Made by a program: the position numbers and the translations under genes
Source of the DNA: Branchiostoma lanceolatum
Taxonomy: Eukaryota; Chordata; Leptocardii; Amphioxiformes; Branchiostomatidae
Direction of reading: 5' to 3'
Assembly: GCF_035083965.1 (NCBI RefSeq)
Contig: NC_089725.1
Location: 27,041,925 to 27,105,924 of the forward strand
DNA: 64,000 nucleotides
Shown here: positions 21,642 through 34,593 of the stretch, piece by piece
Layout: each line of letters opens with the position of its first letter
Position numbering within the stretch: position 1 is the first letter of the stretch
Notes under the pieces: generated by a model
Databases searched by the model: none
What the model was told of the DNA's origin: nothing
Seen by the model: only the letters and a program-made list of their open reading frames with translations

Positions 21642-24600
21642 TCAGGTACTGAACTTATACCCCTCATAAATATCATCAAAGAGACTCTTGCAGGACAGTT
21701 TGGCCTTAAGCTTGCTGCAGAGCAGGAACCCACCAGCCATCTTCCTGTGCAGGGAGTAAGTCTGTTCAGGGGGAGGGGCGAGTCTGTCCCGCAACATCAC
21801 CGGCAGGAGCTGGTGGATACGCATGGTGGTGTCCTGGGTTCCGAAGTCGAAGGGTTCTGCACTCTGGAAAGGTTCCCCTAGGATCATGACAGCATCCACA
21901 TGGGCCTTCTCAAAGGCCTAGAAGAGAGAACAGAAGTATTTCGTGGTTGGTATAACAGGCCAGTGCTAAATAAGGCATACAGCTCTGCCGTAGGTATTCA
22001 GTGGTAGAGCGCCCTGGCTTGAGCATGGTTTTATGGTTGTGTAAGATAACGTATGACAAACATTAAGTTGATTGTGCAAGGTGCTTAGTTCTGGTAAAGA
22101 TAACATAAGAATGAGATTGTGCATTCAGTTTCAAGGCCATGGGTGGGAAAGGAGCAGATTCCTCTTGAAACTTGGGTATGAATGTTTTACATAGACAGAT
22201 AAAACTTGAAGAGACAACATTGGTCGTGGTATATTGAATACACATGTATAACACTTACCTTAGACTCATAGCCAGTCAGGAAACCCAGCTCCCTGGAGAA
22301 GTTGAGAACCTGCTCTCTGTCTCCCATTGCTGCACCTTGAATCACCTGGGGACACAAAAATACAGCTACAGTGCCCAAAATTGCCATGTTTCATCTGGAC
22401 CTCAATTACTACCAACATGCCGAAATTCCAACAAATCCATCAAAAGGATCTTGAGTTATAGCTGCGAACACAGACACAGGCAAAAACAGTACCCCTGTTG
22501 GATGTCACTGATCTCCTTCCAGGAGGTAATAAGGACATGCTGAAGTTGTGAGCCAAACACCATACTCAAACATGTCTATGGCACTGTAACCTTTGGGTTC
22601 AATGATTCTATAGTTTAGAGAGCACCTCTAGACACAGTTTCCAGCACTACTAATATTCATCCTGTTACTATTACATGCATCAATAAGTGTGGTGGGTTCC
22701 TTAATGCCTCAAGGTGTAGCCCAGACACAGATATCTCATACAGGTCCAAACCTGTAACTAAACCTCTGTACAATATCTATACATGTACCTAATCTGTAAT
22801 GCTACACATAGGAATACAACACCAACTAGTAGTGTACTTTCTTAGATACTGGCAGAGATGTTGAACCATGTAATTCTAAGAATAATCACCTTGATATACT
22901 TGTCAACAAATTGGTCCTCAAACTTCCTTGTAGCTCCAAAGTCAAGGAGATTGATCTGTAAGGCAATCATAACAAATATCAATTTCCTGATACAGCAAAA
23001 TATAACACAAAAAAGCACCACAGGAGCTCTGCAAATGTTTTGCTGGTTATGTCATTTTCAATTCAATGTCAATCAAATCTGAGTATGACTCTAGTCTACT
23101 AAAAAGTAGTTTTATATCCTTTACTACTATTTCATCACCTGTCAAGATTGATGAATTGACACCAGAACATTTCAAGATTCGGTGACAATTCTACAGTGAT
23201 CGACGAAATCTAATATTTGTAGCTTTTCTTGTCATACTTCGAAGGTGTAACCTAGCCTGACTAAATGACTTGTAGAAGTATTCCTCCTGGTCAGGTAACT
23301 GAAGGGGGAAGCTCCACAGAGGCCAGGACAGCGAGACTTTTGGCAACATATGACTCACCTTCCCTTGGACAGGGTTGTAGAAGAAGTTGGACCAGTTGGG
23401 GTCTGTCTGCATCAGCTTCCACTCAAACACCTCCATCATGCACAGTCTGATGATGGCCAGGCAGATCTGCAGGGCAGGGACACACACCACGTCAAAAATG
23501 TAATCTTGTTCCAGTTTTAGCTCACTGAAGAGCTTATCTTCCACTGCTTGCGACAGAGAAGACAGATGCTTTTTACAGTTACAGCATTTCAGACTTTCAT
23601 TGAAATGGGTAAATTTCCCTATCACTTTTTGGCAAGCACAGAGAACAGTGGACCGCAGATTAATCTGCCAACATTTCAATAGTCTTCCTGCTACCGGATA
23701 GCAGTGGGAAGTAGAAACAGTTACCATTGCCCTGAAGAAGGTAGCAGGGAACAAAAAAGAACTGTATTATCCACTCATTTCAATCATTCAGAAAATACTT
23801 TGTGTGGCAGTCTACAGATTCTGCTGCAAATTTTATGAGTTGGGTTTTAAACCCTACGCCAGGTTTTACAGAGCTTTCCTTCTCTGGATGATTGATTGAT
23901 TGTGTTGCAGTGAGGTGGAAGCAACCCCCAAGGTATTTGACGTGAGTTCCTTTACCTCATTCTTGGTGTCCTCATCTATCTCAGTGAGCTGGTCCAGTGT
24001 CATGCCGTCTATCAGCTCTGTGGTCAGTACTTGGGGGGTGGACAGTTCTGTGATCACTTCTGGTACATAGAAGATTGGGTCACCCTTCAGCAACTCCCTG
24101 AAATCAGTCAGACAATACTGTTATCCACACAGTTTTTTTCTTCATTCAGACCCTTAATACGTCCCTTCTGAAAGACAGGTGCAGCCTGAACCAAGTCTCC
24201 TAGTGACCAACTAATTGGAACCAGTAGCTGAACCATAAACCATTTTTTTAAGACTATGAGAGAGGGAAAACATCAAGTCCTCACAATCTCATATTTTCAA
24301 TTCCAGATCTGATATGCATATTATATCTATACAAATCTTTAACAACATTTTGGCAAATTGATGGCAAATGCCACAGATTAGGAACTAGTTCAGCCATACC
24401 CGAACGTTCTTGTCATCTCCGCCTCTCTGACATAGTCCACCTCCCAGGAAAGCTCCTTCCTTGCCACATCCACCAACTTGTCCACATACAGGCCTGGGGA
24501 GGGCAGGATAGTAAGTAATGTTACACCATTTTTAAGAAATAGAAAGCACAACAAGCAAACTAAAGGAGATAAGGAAGCTCATGATGAACAGGACACAGTG

Positions 24601-27600
24601 GAGATGATCGAAGAAAGACTGATTGCAGCTACAGTGTCCATACCGATGGCAGTGGACTACTACTACTAAAACACAACAGCTACTAAAAGACAACAACTGC
24701 TAAGCCTTTGCACGTTACATGACAAAGTTAGCAAAATAGAGGGCTGAAAATACTATTTGGAGCACATTGCTGTTGAACCATTGTATCTTACAGATAACTC
24801 TAAAAAAATACTTAATCGCAAATCAATCAAAAGCAATAAAAGTGCTACTGTCATAAGCTTGTGGATTCAAAACCAAGTTGGAAGAGTAGCTTAACAGAAA
24901 GTTACTTACATTTGGTTTTGCTCCAGATTTCCCCACAATCAGCCAACCAACGGAAATTTGCAACACAGCGACAGAGACATTTCAAGCTACATTCTCTCCA
25001 TAAGCTACTAAATGACAAAAGACAGACATCGCAGATACCTTCTGGTAAGACGTTAGCCACACTCAGGACTGACATCAGGTTGTCGATGTCACTGTTGATT
25101 CCCTTGGCAACACCGGGGTACTGTGGACAACAGAACAGCTTGTTAAAAGTTTGAGCAGGACTAACTTCAATAATCTGGCTCAATACCAACAAATTTCTAT
25201 ACAGAAGCCTGAGAGTTTTTAAAGAATCTACTCCTCAGGGAGTTTTCATGGAGTTTTTATAACACTTTTTTGATGTCTTGGATAATACAAAATAATTATA
25301 ATGAAATTCAAATTTTAAATATTTCCCCCTCCTCAAAAGAAACAGCCTCAAAATCATCTCCAGGGCTAAGAATATGCAAATTTGACTTTTGAGTACACGT
25401 TAGGAACATAAGATACATTGTAGGTGTGCTGATCACCACACCTGTATTTTCATGGCGACTTCCCTGCCATCATGTAGCTTGGCCCTGTGAACCTGCCCTA
25501 TCGATGCTGCTGCAAAAGGCTTCTCCTCAAACGACGACACTTTGTCTCTCCAGTCGGCTCCCAGCTCCTTAACCAGCACTTTCTGTGGTTGGGAAACAAA
25601 CATACGACGTCTGAAACTAAAGTGTACACAAACTGCCATTCACCAAAACCCAATGTCCTTATCTGAGAATCAAGTGTACACAGACTTCCATAATCAAAGA
25701 CAAATGGTCTTTATCAAAAGGTATGTAAAGGTATTCCCATAGTCTTTTTGATGCCGTAGGGGAAGTGAGTTGCTATCCACTGTGTCTAGAGCCATCCCCC
25801 TCCTTCCACTGCCTTTTACTTTCCCAACCAGGTAGTCAGGTACCCAATTTTACACCTGGTAGAGTGAAGAAAGTCCTGTAAAGGGCCTTTCCTGGCCAGG
25901 ACACAATGTCTAGCCAGGAATGGAACCTGTGACATCTCGATCTCTTGTCAACTACCCTAGCCACTCGGGCAATCAATATCACACACTGTTCTTTATCTAC
26001 ATGTATCATTCTCTAAAGATGCCCCACTCCACACATCCTTGGAGTTAAAGGACACCAAAAAATGAAGTGCAAACCAATAATCGTTATAATCAAGTAGAAG
26101 TTGCAGATGACATCCTACCTCCAACTGCCATAGAGGCATGAAGTCTGCACTTTGTCTGACCCGTTCAAAAATTCTCTGCAGTTGTGGGTTCATCATGGAG
26201 TTATCTGGAAGGTTGGATTGAATGGTTAACACATTACAATGAGGGACAATAAGCCACAATTGACTTGGTTCAACTCAGGTTTCAAGTAACAACTCTGCTA
26301 ATTGATTTTCAGGGGCATGATTTTCCAGCATTAGTCACATGAAAACTTTGTACTCAGCCCAACACAATCAAAAATCAATTGTTACTCACACACCATTCAA
26401 AAAAACTTTGCAGTGTGTCTGGCTTTGAAACATAACGTTATCTTTCTACAAGACTGACTCACACTAACTACCCATTTCGATGCCAGTTTTCCCCTGTTGT
26501 GTGAAGGTTAGATGTGCTTGCAGTTTGGATGTTCAGGTTTGATCTCAGGTCTCTGGTTGCTTTTCTCCAGAAGGTATACATTATGAAGGTTGAGATGAAT
26601 GTCTCAAGACAACAAACATGAAAGAAAATGTTCAAAGAAAAAATATCACCTTGAATACTAAGCATCTGTCCAAGTTTAAGTGCAGCTCCTCGAACTCTGC
26701 ACAGAGTGTCCACAATGCGCTCTGCATTCGCCTGTGTCAGGAAAGGGCTGGAATCTAACAGGGCAATGCCACCCTCTGTAAGAAAAGTGTGATTCAAGAA
26801 GTCAGGGCCAAGCACTCTTTTATTGTATCATGTTGAGTTTCATCACCAAAACTGTAGTTCATTCACACTTGGGGTGACTTTCTCTCTGAACAGGAGTATG
26901 TGCAATATCAAGGTCATGAAGCTTCACCAAATCAGACAGTCAAAGCCAGGTAATAAGAGCACAATTACTTACTGTTGTCAGACATACCCAATCCTCTTCT
27001 TGTAACTTCTGCAAGAGCGCCAGCACCCAAACCAGCTGCAAGACCTGGAATCGAAATACAAAAATCACATGATGTACATGTATAATTCAGCATAAAACAT
27101 GTATTCTTGAAATACAGCATTCTTGACAAAGCTATGAGACTGACAATGAGACTTATTAATAGTTTCTTCAGGATGGTAGTTTAATAATTTCTATAATAGA
27201 TGTATTCATATTTCACAACCAAAATTTGAACTAGTGCCAACATTTCAACAGTCTGTCTGCTGTCTTCTTCAGGGCATAATGAGGTGCAATAATCAAGCTA
27301 CAGAACAGTACAAGTACATTTGGATAGGTCACTAGCAGAAGACTGCTTGAGCGAGAGACTTTTCATTTGACTATGAGACTGTGATGAACTCTGACCTCCA
27401 TAGCTGACCAGTCTGCTGATCCTACTGGCAGGTACGGCCCTGGCCTTGGCCTGATCACTCAGCTGGTGGGGAAACACATTTCTTATGTCACTTCCAATAC
27501 ATTTGCATACAGAAAAAGTACAACTTTTCTATCAACTTAATCATAAAACTCACACACAGTTTTGAAATACAAGATATAAGACTCATGTATGTCTAGTAAA

Positions 27601-29153
27601 GCAGATGGCAAAATGCATCAATAAAACACACACAAAATATATACAATAAACAACTTCTTCTACCGACTCTGAACTGTACTTCCTGCCACTCTGGCAAGTC
27701 TGACCTTTGCAGTCATCTTCCAACTCACTTCATGCCAATACAGTATATACTGACTGTATTCAAATACCTATGGACACACACCAACAAAAACAGACACACC
27801 AAAAACATAGACTTCGTACATGGAATCAACAACAGAACTTACAGTTTGCCTTGCAACAGACTTGAAGAATTTTGGTGCCACTTTGGGCCTGATGGCAGAC
27901 AGCTTGGGTTTCTTCTCCTCCTTCTTCTGTTCACTTTTCTTTAGGACATCTGCTGTTACCGGAGGTGTAGTAGCATCATAGTGGAAGCCTCTTGTCTGCT
28001 GGGTGAAGTTGGCTGAGCCATTTTTCTGGCAAGGATGAAATTGATCAAACACTCATAATACTACAACATCTATGTCTTTGCTCCCTGGAATAATCAAATT
28101 TTTTGACACAATTCAGTAATACATGTAAAGGGTTTGGCAATCTGTGTGGGTCACAAAGAGTATACCAGATACAAAAGGCTGACTACTTTCTTTCCAGCAA
28201 AACATGGATTGTTCAACGGTTACAAGGTTATGACCTTGGTCAGGGGGGGCCTAAAGACGTGCGTATCATTTGCCATCATGTGATGCTAATACCACAAAAT
28301 AACATACTAGTAGAAAGATGAACTAAATAAAATAAAAAATACCTTAAGACTACAAAATATATCAACAATAGACAACTTAAATAGATTCTGAGGAAGGTTA
28401 TTGCAAAGAAAGCTTATCCCTATATAAGGTACTGTACCATCATTTTTGAAATAAAGACTCACATTGATGGTGGTACTATGAAAGTTGCCTGTTCCATTGG
28501 CAGTTCCAGCGTCTGTGGCTTGTTCTGTAGTTGGGGGTGCTGATGCTGTGTCAAACTCTGCTGCAGCTGCATTAATGTTGACATGTTCTCCCAGCCCTGA
28601 CGTCTCAGAGATGTTGTCCATTGTTCTCCTGATTGTAGACTGAAGAAAACATTGTTAGTTTATCATCATGTTTCTATTTAGTTAAAACTTAAAGTCTTCC
28701 AACACCTTCTGTTGTATAGGGATTAGGGATGGTTCACAGAAGTGTGAGAGTCCCATACTTTTTCTCATTTCATTTGATAAGACCGGGCCTTCCGAAATGC
28801 AAGGCGAACACTCTACTAGTACCCCTACTAGTAGTTCATTGCACTGTTTCCATACATATCATAATCTTCCAAAATTTTTCCACCCCTCCAAATGCAGTGA
28901 ACACAACTAATATGGCAGCATGGGCATCCCTTAAGTGTAAAGCTGGTTTACATGTTAAAACCCTTACCTTCACTCCCTCCTGCGTTGATCTCGCCATGCC
29001 CATCGCACCGTCCACCTGTCCTCGTGCCTCATGCAGCAGCTGCTGCAGACTGCAGGTGCTCCACACCTGGCGCACGTACACGCGCTGTGAGGAACCCAGC
29101 GCCTGCCCCACCTTTCCCAGGCCTTCCAGCACCATCATGATGTCCTTAGACAT
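21642..29153 (-). CDS. COQ8A: COQ8 (ADCK3/ADCK4 type) atypical kinase of coenzyme Q biosynthesis
   Basis: Fifteen coding exons in reading order: 29153-28968, 28639-28463, 28025-27843, 27462-27396, 27044-26988, 26775-26650, 26204-26119, 25582-25442, 25120-25039, 24493-24400, 24097-23956, 23466-23359, 22955-22890, 22345-22259 and 21917-21642. All phases join, giving 625 residues (human COQ8A about 647). UbiB-family hallmarks: KLGQ at 257-260, the alanine-rich AAAS loop at 318-321 replacing the glycine loop, VAMKIQ lysine near 339, QTDPNWSN (Asp 469, Asn 474) and DFG at 488-490. COQ8 acts in mitochondria on the inner-membrane CoQ synthesis complex, probably as an ATPase or unorthodox kinase. The N-terminal 200 residues are poorly conserved, as in the family. 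The gene probably predates the vertebrate COQ8A/COQ8B split. Confidence 0.95.
25828..25975 (-). mobile_element. tRNA-derived SINE-like repeat
   Basis: Read on the minus strand, an A-box-like TGGCTAGGGTAGTTG is followed by a B-box-like GGTTCCATTCC, then a body ending GGGTACCTGAC. The same body (CCTTTAC, AGGTGTAAA, GGGTACCTG) occurs at 31870-32012. It is in a COQ8 intron. Confidence 0.55.
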
Positions 29154-30235
29154 GGCGGGGCTTTCCTGATAGACAGAAGGGGGAGAAACAATGTGAGGTT
29201 TATCATGCTGTTCAGTACATAAATGATGCAACCTGCTTACAATACTATGCCAAACCCACACATATAAGACTCCAGGAATGCCTAACATTTACATAAAACC
29301 AAAGATTTTAAACCTCCTTGATAAAACAAAAGATATTTGGATTTGGACTTAAATGATTTAATCTGTATATCTGTTAATGGGTGCTATTTTTTGTCTGACC
29401 CTTACCACCTCCCTCATGAATGCAATGAAAAGCTTCTCATTAATAAATAAAATTTCAAACAAAATTAAATATATCATGACCAGCTCTGCTTGATCTATTT
29501 CTTAACTTCATCTATCCAATTGTACCCTCTTTTTTAACAACTCTGTGAACCTTTCTTTCTTGATTCCAAGATTCAACACTGATATAATGGCATTAATACA
29601 TATCTAGCTCTAGCTGGTTATGCAAGTTACAAAATCTTGTGTAACGTTAGTCCCTTTGCAGGCATGTCCTATATCAGATATGGTTGACCTTGTTTATATC
29701 AATATATGGGTAAGGTCATGAAAATTATATTAGGATGAAACGAAAAGTAGGTCAGCCAAGTTGTGTAAGCGACGAAATCTGTCTTGTATAACGAACCCAT
29801 GATAGACGGTGTTACGCTGTAAATACTGTAACAGTTACCTTATTTCGTTTCAAACGACGAAATTGGTTCTTGCGTAACACAGCCATTTGTTATTGTGTAA
29901 CACAGATATAAATTGGGTCATGCATGTAGTTAGTGCTTAGTAGGACGCCCTGGCACGAAGGATAGATGATCACAGTTCAACGCAAAAACACGAATCCTTA
30001 ACGATAATCTACTTCTGTGAAACATTACATTATTGCTGGAAGGACAGTTGATAGTTTCACACACCGCGAAAACATGTTTACGCAAGGGGGTTCAAGGAAA
30101 GGTTCAGACATAGGTAAACAACGAATCTAGCCTGCACCAAACAATTCACCAACGAACACATGTGCGCACCTTTCTGACTCAGCCTGTAGATCGGTGTCTT
30201 TATCAGCTTGTAGAGCGACTGTGTCCGAAGAAGAA
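28968..30235 (-). promoter_or_regulatory. 5' leader of COQ8: coding exon 1 leader and probable non-coding first exon
   Basis: A TTCTGTCTATCAG acceptor sets the coding exon start at 29165, 12 bp before the ATG. The only intact upstream donor candidate near a promoter is AAAG|GTGCGC around 30172, which would define a non-coding exon of about 30235-30173. The 29166-30170 stretch otherwise shows nothing recognisable. The 5' exon is inference. Confidence 0.4.
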
Positions 30236-30255
30236 TGCCAAACTGTTCCTTCTAC

Positions 30256-30276
30256 TTTTTATATAGCCAATGGTCC
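30256..30276 (-). promoter_or_regulatory. TATA box and CCAAT-type element for COQ8
   Basis: On the minus strand CCATTGGC is followed directly by TATATAAAAA (about 30265-30256). A start 25-30 bp downstream, near 30230, would lead into the candidate non-coding exon. Confidence 0.45.
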
Positions 30277-30872
30277 CGTGGAAATCAACGTGCTCCTTCC
30301 CAAATGGACACATGCAAATAACAGGACGATACCACTGACTAACTAAAATTAATAAAAACGAAATAAAGTACGAAATTCAACAAAAAGTATCAATTGTCAT
30401 CATAAAAAACATATTTTTATTACAATTTACAAAGTTAATTATCTGAAATATGTTGTAAGAAAAGGATAGTGAGTGAACAACTGAATAGGTAGCATGGATC
30501 AAGCCCCCCTGTGAAGAAAATGGTGTATTCTTGATATCCCAGCATTCTTCTATTTTGATTTTGCATACTGTAGTAATTCCAAGAACCGATAGAGGACGTC
30601 GTTATGACGGACTGAACAAAGTGTGCAAGGGGATTGCTCTCCCGATGCCAGACGTGGAAGTCAGACGGGAGTTGTGGGCGAAACAACTGGGAGTCCGAAT
30701 CAGTAATCAAACCGAACCTACTTATACTTTACCTGTATAAAAATTTCATTTTTCGTACATATGAATTTTGTTACTACAGTATATGGTTTATCGCACATTA
30801 CTATGCTATTCTTGTACTTTGCTTGTCCCGTATTTGTTTCAATGTACTTTTGTAATGCACTTTGTGTTGATG

Positions 30873-30956
30873 TAGCCTGGGTGCCATCCTATTTCTACCG
30901 GGGCTCCTACACTCGAGTGTAGGAGCCCCGGTTGAAATAGGATGGCACCCAGGCTA
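30873..30956. mobile_element. Near-perfect 84-bp foldback with 9-bp duplication (TAGCCTGG family)
   Basis: The left arm TAGCCTGGGTGCCATCCTAT and its complement enclose CGGGGCTCCTACACTCGAGT and its complement, so almost the whole element is stem. Perfect duplications GTGTTGATG lie at 30864-30872 and 30957-30965. The high arm identity implies a young insertion. Confidence 0.92.
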
Positions 30957-31869
30957 GTGTTGATGACGACTCGAACATAAGCTATGCGGCCTGCGTGTGT
31001 CTTGTCAGTAATGTTACGATAAAAGAATGATACTAAAACGAACAGGGGAATGTTGCTTTCGGACGATTTGATGTCAATGATGACAAAGAAGAGAACATTC
31101 GGTGTGATAGCAAATTGAAAGATTACCTTACGTGACTTCCCAGTTTGCTTAAGACTAAGTGTTTACAACTTCAATTCAAATCAGTCAGTTTCCTATTTGT
31201 TCCCGAAATTAAGTCTGTTGGGAAACTAGTCACCCAACCCTTTAAACCAACAGTGGGTATCCGACCGCATTATCATTTTGGTAAGCCTGGGAATAAATAC
31301 CCTGACAAAACGCACGCCCCTTTTTTATGGAGAAGACTATGATAAGGCGTGGCACCTTGGGTGGAGGGCCCTTCAATACATACTCGTGGTGCGTCAAACA
31401 GGTGGAGAAAGGCGAACATTCGTTACTTTTGAAAATAAGAACTACTAGTAATATTTTTCCATGGCCTTCTAAACATTTACTTACCTCTGCCCACCCCCGT
31501 AAACCGCTTCATGGCGTAACACGCCTTGTACTAAGGCCGAGTAGCCTCTACCAGTCCCTCTCTCCGACTCCCTTACTAGCATACTATTCGCTCTGTTTGG
31601 CCAGTTTCTACTATTTTTCCAGCGATCCGCGGAAGCCTGGTAGTGGCTAACTGAAGAGTACAAGCTGCATATCTGGATAGATTTATTTGATCCACTCAAC
31701 ACCTGGATGGTCCCCTGCTCTTTTCGATGAGTTTCACGGTGTGAGTGTAGTGGGTTCATGAACGTGCTCGAGGTGTGGCTCTCCTCAAACACGGGACCTC
31801 CATAACCTCCTTCGGGCATGAACTTGCAATAAAGTTATTATTAACGGCCGAGGGACGTCTCTAGCCGAA

Positions 31870-32012
31870 GCCAGGTACCCATTTACACCTCAGTCGAATG
31901 AGGAAATTGGCGGTAAAGTGCCTTTCCCAATGGGAACTGTCAGGGATTCAAACTCAGTACCTTGAGGTTCTGAGTTAGCAACCTTAAGACCACCGTGCCA
32001 CCTGCTATATTT
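31870..32012 (-). mobile_element. tRNA-derived SINE-like repeat
   Basis: Minus strand: GGTGGCACGGTGGTCTTAAG (A-box-like), then GAGTTTGAATCCC (B-box-like), then a body with GGGAAAGGCACTTTACCGCC and GAGGTGTAAATGGGTACCTG shared with 25828-25975. No internal coding. Confidence 0.65.
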
Positions 32013-33440
32013 GAGTAGATGGTTCTTAGATGACAGGTGAATGTGCGCGTAGGCACATTCTACAACAGCCTCATTACTCCGTATATGGGTACCTACTGGC
32101 TGTAATAATACAACCTGGTGAATTGTTATTCACACTACCGCACGTCTTGTAAGTACGTCTTGTGCACATGTGACATGTGACGTAAACTGTCTGAAATATG
32201 ATAATCTGATCCACAAGCTTTCCATGGTAACTGTCACGTCTGTGCCTTTCCGGACAGGGAAGCTTTGTTGACGTCACACCTCCTGTAGTGGCAAGGCCAG
32301 TATAAACTAATGACTTTCGCAACTCCTCCAGGTACGCGGCCTCGCCTGTACCGAACCGGATACGTTTTGCGCAACAAACGGGTGTAGCACTGCTGTTGTT
32401 TCCGTCCGAACCGCATCATTGCAACTGGTGGGGGCAGATTTATGCAGACGTCACTCGAGGTCTCACTTTCAACTTGAGACTAATTCCGCGTCACGCCAGT
32501 TTGGCTGGTAAAGATTGGGGAAAGTCGATTAAGTTTTTTAATAACGATCTTGCTTACTATTGAATGAATGGTTAAATCAACGAACGAATTACACACATTG
32601 TACGCTATTCACCGCTGAGTTATAACTTATGGGGGATCTAAGGTCTGTCCGAAAATAAAACTGATAGAATAGGTGATCTGAAGTTTTCAGTCCATGTTTT
32701 CACTTGGAAATTAATTTTGTTGGCAGAGCACAGTTTTCCCTGCCAATAGACTAGTGACTGAGCGCTTTTTCGTTCTCCTCCCAGATCACGATTTCCGAGT
32801 ACTGCCGGTATCAGTTATACGTAACGCTTTGTGTACCTTCTCGTCGTGAGTTTATATCGCTTACAACTTCAAGACGCATTTCCGGCAGTTTGGGAACTGG
32901 GGCAATGAGCCAGTCAGGCCTTGCCCAAACCGATCTTCCTGCGTTTCCCAGAAAACGTGACAGACCGTAAACATGTCCGCCGTTTTTGGGCGTCTTCTAG
33001 AATTGAGTAGCTCTTTTATCCTATTTGTGTATGGGAGCTTTGGCCTGTAAAAAAGAAGCCCAGATACACATGTAGGCCAAAATATTTTTAGTATGTTTAC
33101 GATGACAATAACAAGTTTCTTGCATAAGTCCATATCCATGGCCAACTCGGGCTAAATGCGTTAGTGAAAAGAATAAAAGAAAAGCCATGCTATGCTTCAT
33201 ATGCTTAAACTGCCTCATGTGTGATGTGTCGGACCCGTGTCTAAGTCGTGCTATGCTTTATCTAACATTATACCTATAACGTTACTTAGTATATAGTTTC
33301 CATTATATTGTAGTTGGATGCTGAGTTGCTGACATTACATATGCGAACATTTACTCCTTTGTTGAATGCGCATATCTTTGGTCTAGAAGTATGGCACTAA
33401 CGAACAAGAGCATTAAGTTTTATATTGATTTTACATGGAG

Positions 33441-33649
33441 TGACGTCATTTTCATGACTTCCGTCTGTTTATTTATCTATTCCGCCTGTAACTTATAAAA
33501 CCGTGATAAACATAAAGATGCACCGTGTCAGCATCTATCCACTAGTCCACATGTGAGTCACACATGCTTCCCTCCAGCCCTGGCAAATTTGCAGTGCCCG
33601 GAGGAGCTTGGACCAACAACATGAAGACGGCGAAGGAAAAGTGACGTCA
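33441..33649 (+). promoter_or_regulatory. CRE-TATA-CRE promoter candidate
   Basis: Two perfect cAMP-response elements TGACGTCA (33441-33448 and 33642-33649) bracket a TATAAAA (33494-33500). A seven-codon ATG frame (33621-33644) follows, its TGA stop overlapping the second CRE. It could be the start of a 5' UTR of the IP3 kinase about 1 kb downstream, or an unannotated transcript. Confidence 0.4.
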
Positions 33650-34593
33650 TTCATCACATGTGCACAACGCGTTCCTGTTTCCAACAGTTCGTTCAACTTC
33701 GTAGTGCGGATTCTTCTGATCTTTCCTCTCCCTTCGTTGATTTATTTTGCATAAACATGGTTGATACTCTGATAAACTGGACAGAAAAACACAGGCTTGC
33801 CATTGGTATTACTATTAATTACCTAATGACGAAATTGCAACTATGGCAACGAATTAGCGGAATGTGACCTGACGGCATACGAGGCGAAACCGCATCTCAA
33901 CGCCAATGATATTACAAAATAAAATGAAACATTTCAATTTATCGTGTACATATTACAATATAGAGAAAAGAGAAGCCTTACCTATTGCATTTCTGTCTTG
34001 GCAAATTTTATTTTTTTACCAATATCCATCTAACGTAATGTAATTTGATATTTGTATGTTTTGTTGGTGTTGTTTGCCGGCGGTGCAGCTGAGGTTGAGA
34101 ATCAGGAAAAGCGTGGGACGATAGCCTTGGGCAGACCCTGGTATTACTCAGACTACTCGGGCCGATTTCCCGTATGGATTGGGGTCCTTTATCGTCATGG
34201 TCCTCTATGACGTGTCCTCAAGGTTGTGTCACTACCGGTTAGAGGTCTATGTTCATTAATTCAGGAAGGAATTGGAGAATTCGCGTCGGCGCCGGCGGTG
34301 CACACTGGTCCCAAGTCTTCGCTGCAGCCAGTTCAACTGATCTCGGAGACTCGCCTAACACGTCCGTGCCTTGTTTACACTCGCACTGCTCGATTTCTGC
34401 GGCTTCTCACGACCAGATTCGTCTCTGTAAGTAGTCATATAGGTCAGATATTTCATCTGCTCGTCCCAGACTCCCAGATCTAGTCGGAGAAAAGTACCTG
34501 TGTCCCCGTGTTGTGTCCAGTGGACGGTGAATGTTAGAGTGCCCCCCTGCCGAGGGAGCCATTCATTCATGTCGCCTGCCATTGTTTTTCACG

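Larger units (their letters stand above)
30277..33440. other. Intergenic DNA between COQ8 and the IP3 kinase
   Basis: Contains the 84-bp foldback at 30873 and the SINE at 31870. The minus-strand frame 31819-31481 has no recognisable motif. Nothing else is supported. Confidence 0.5.

Noticed and set aside
21990-22020. tRNA-like A box (TTCAGTGGTAGAGCGCC)
   Set aside because: No B box or T arm follows at a usable distance.
23191-23754. 187-codon minus-strand frame
   Set aside because: Only 23359-23466 is real (a COQ8 exon); the rest is intron read through on both sides.
28729-29169. 146-codon plus-strand frame
   Set aside because: Antisense shadow of the first COQ8 coding exon and its intron.
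31481-31819. 112-codon minus-strand frame
   Set aside because: Some composition bias but no recognisable motif or splice partners; may be repeat-derived.
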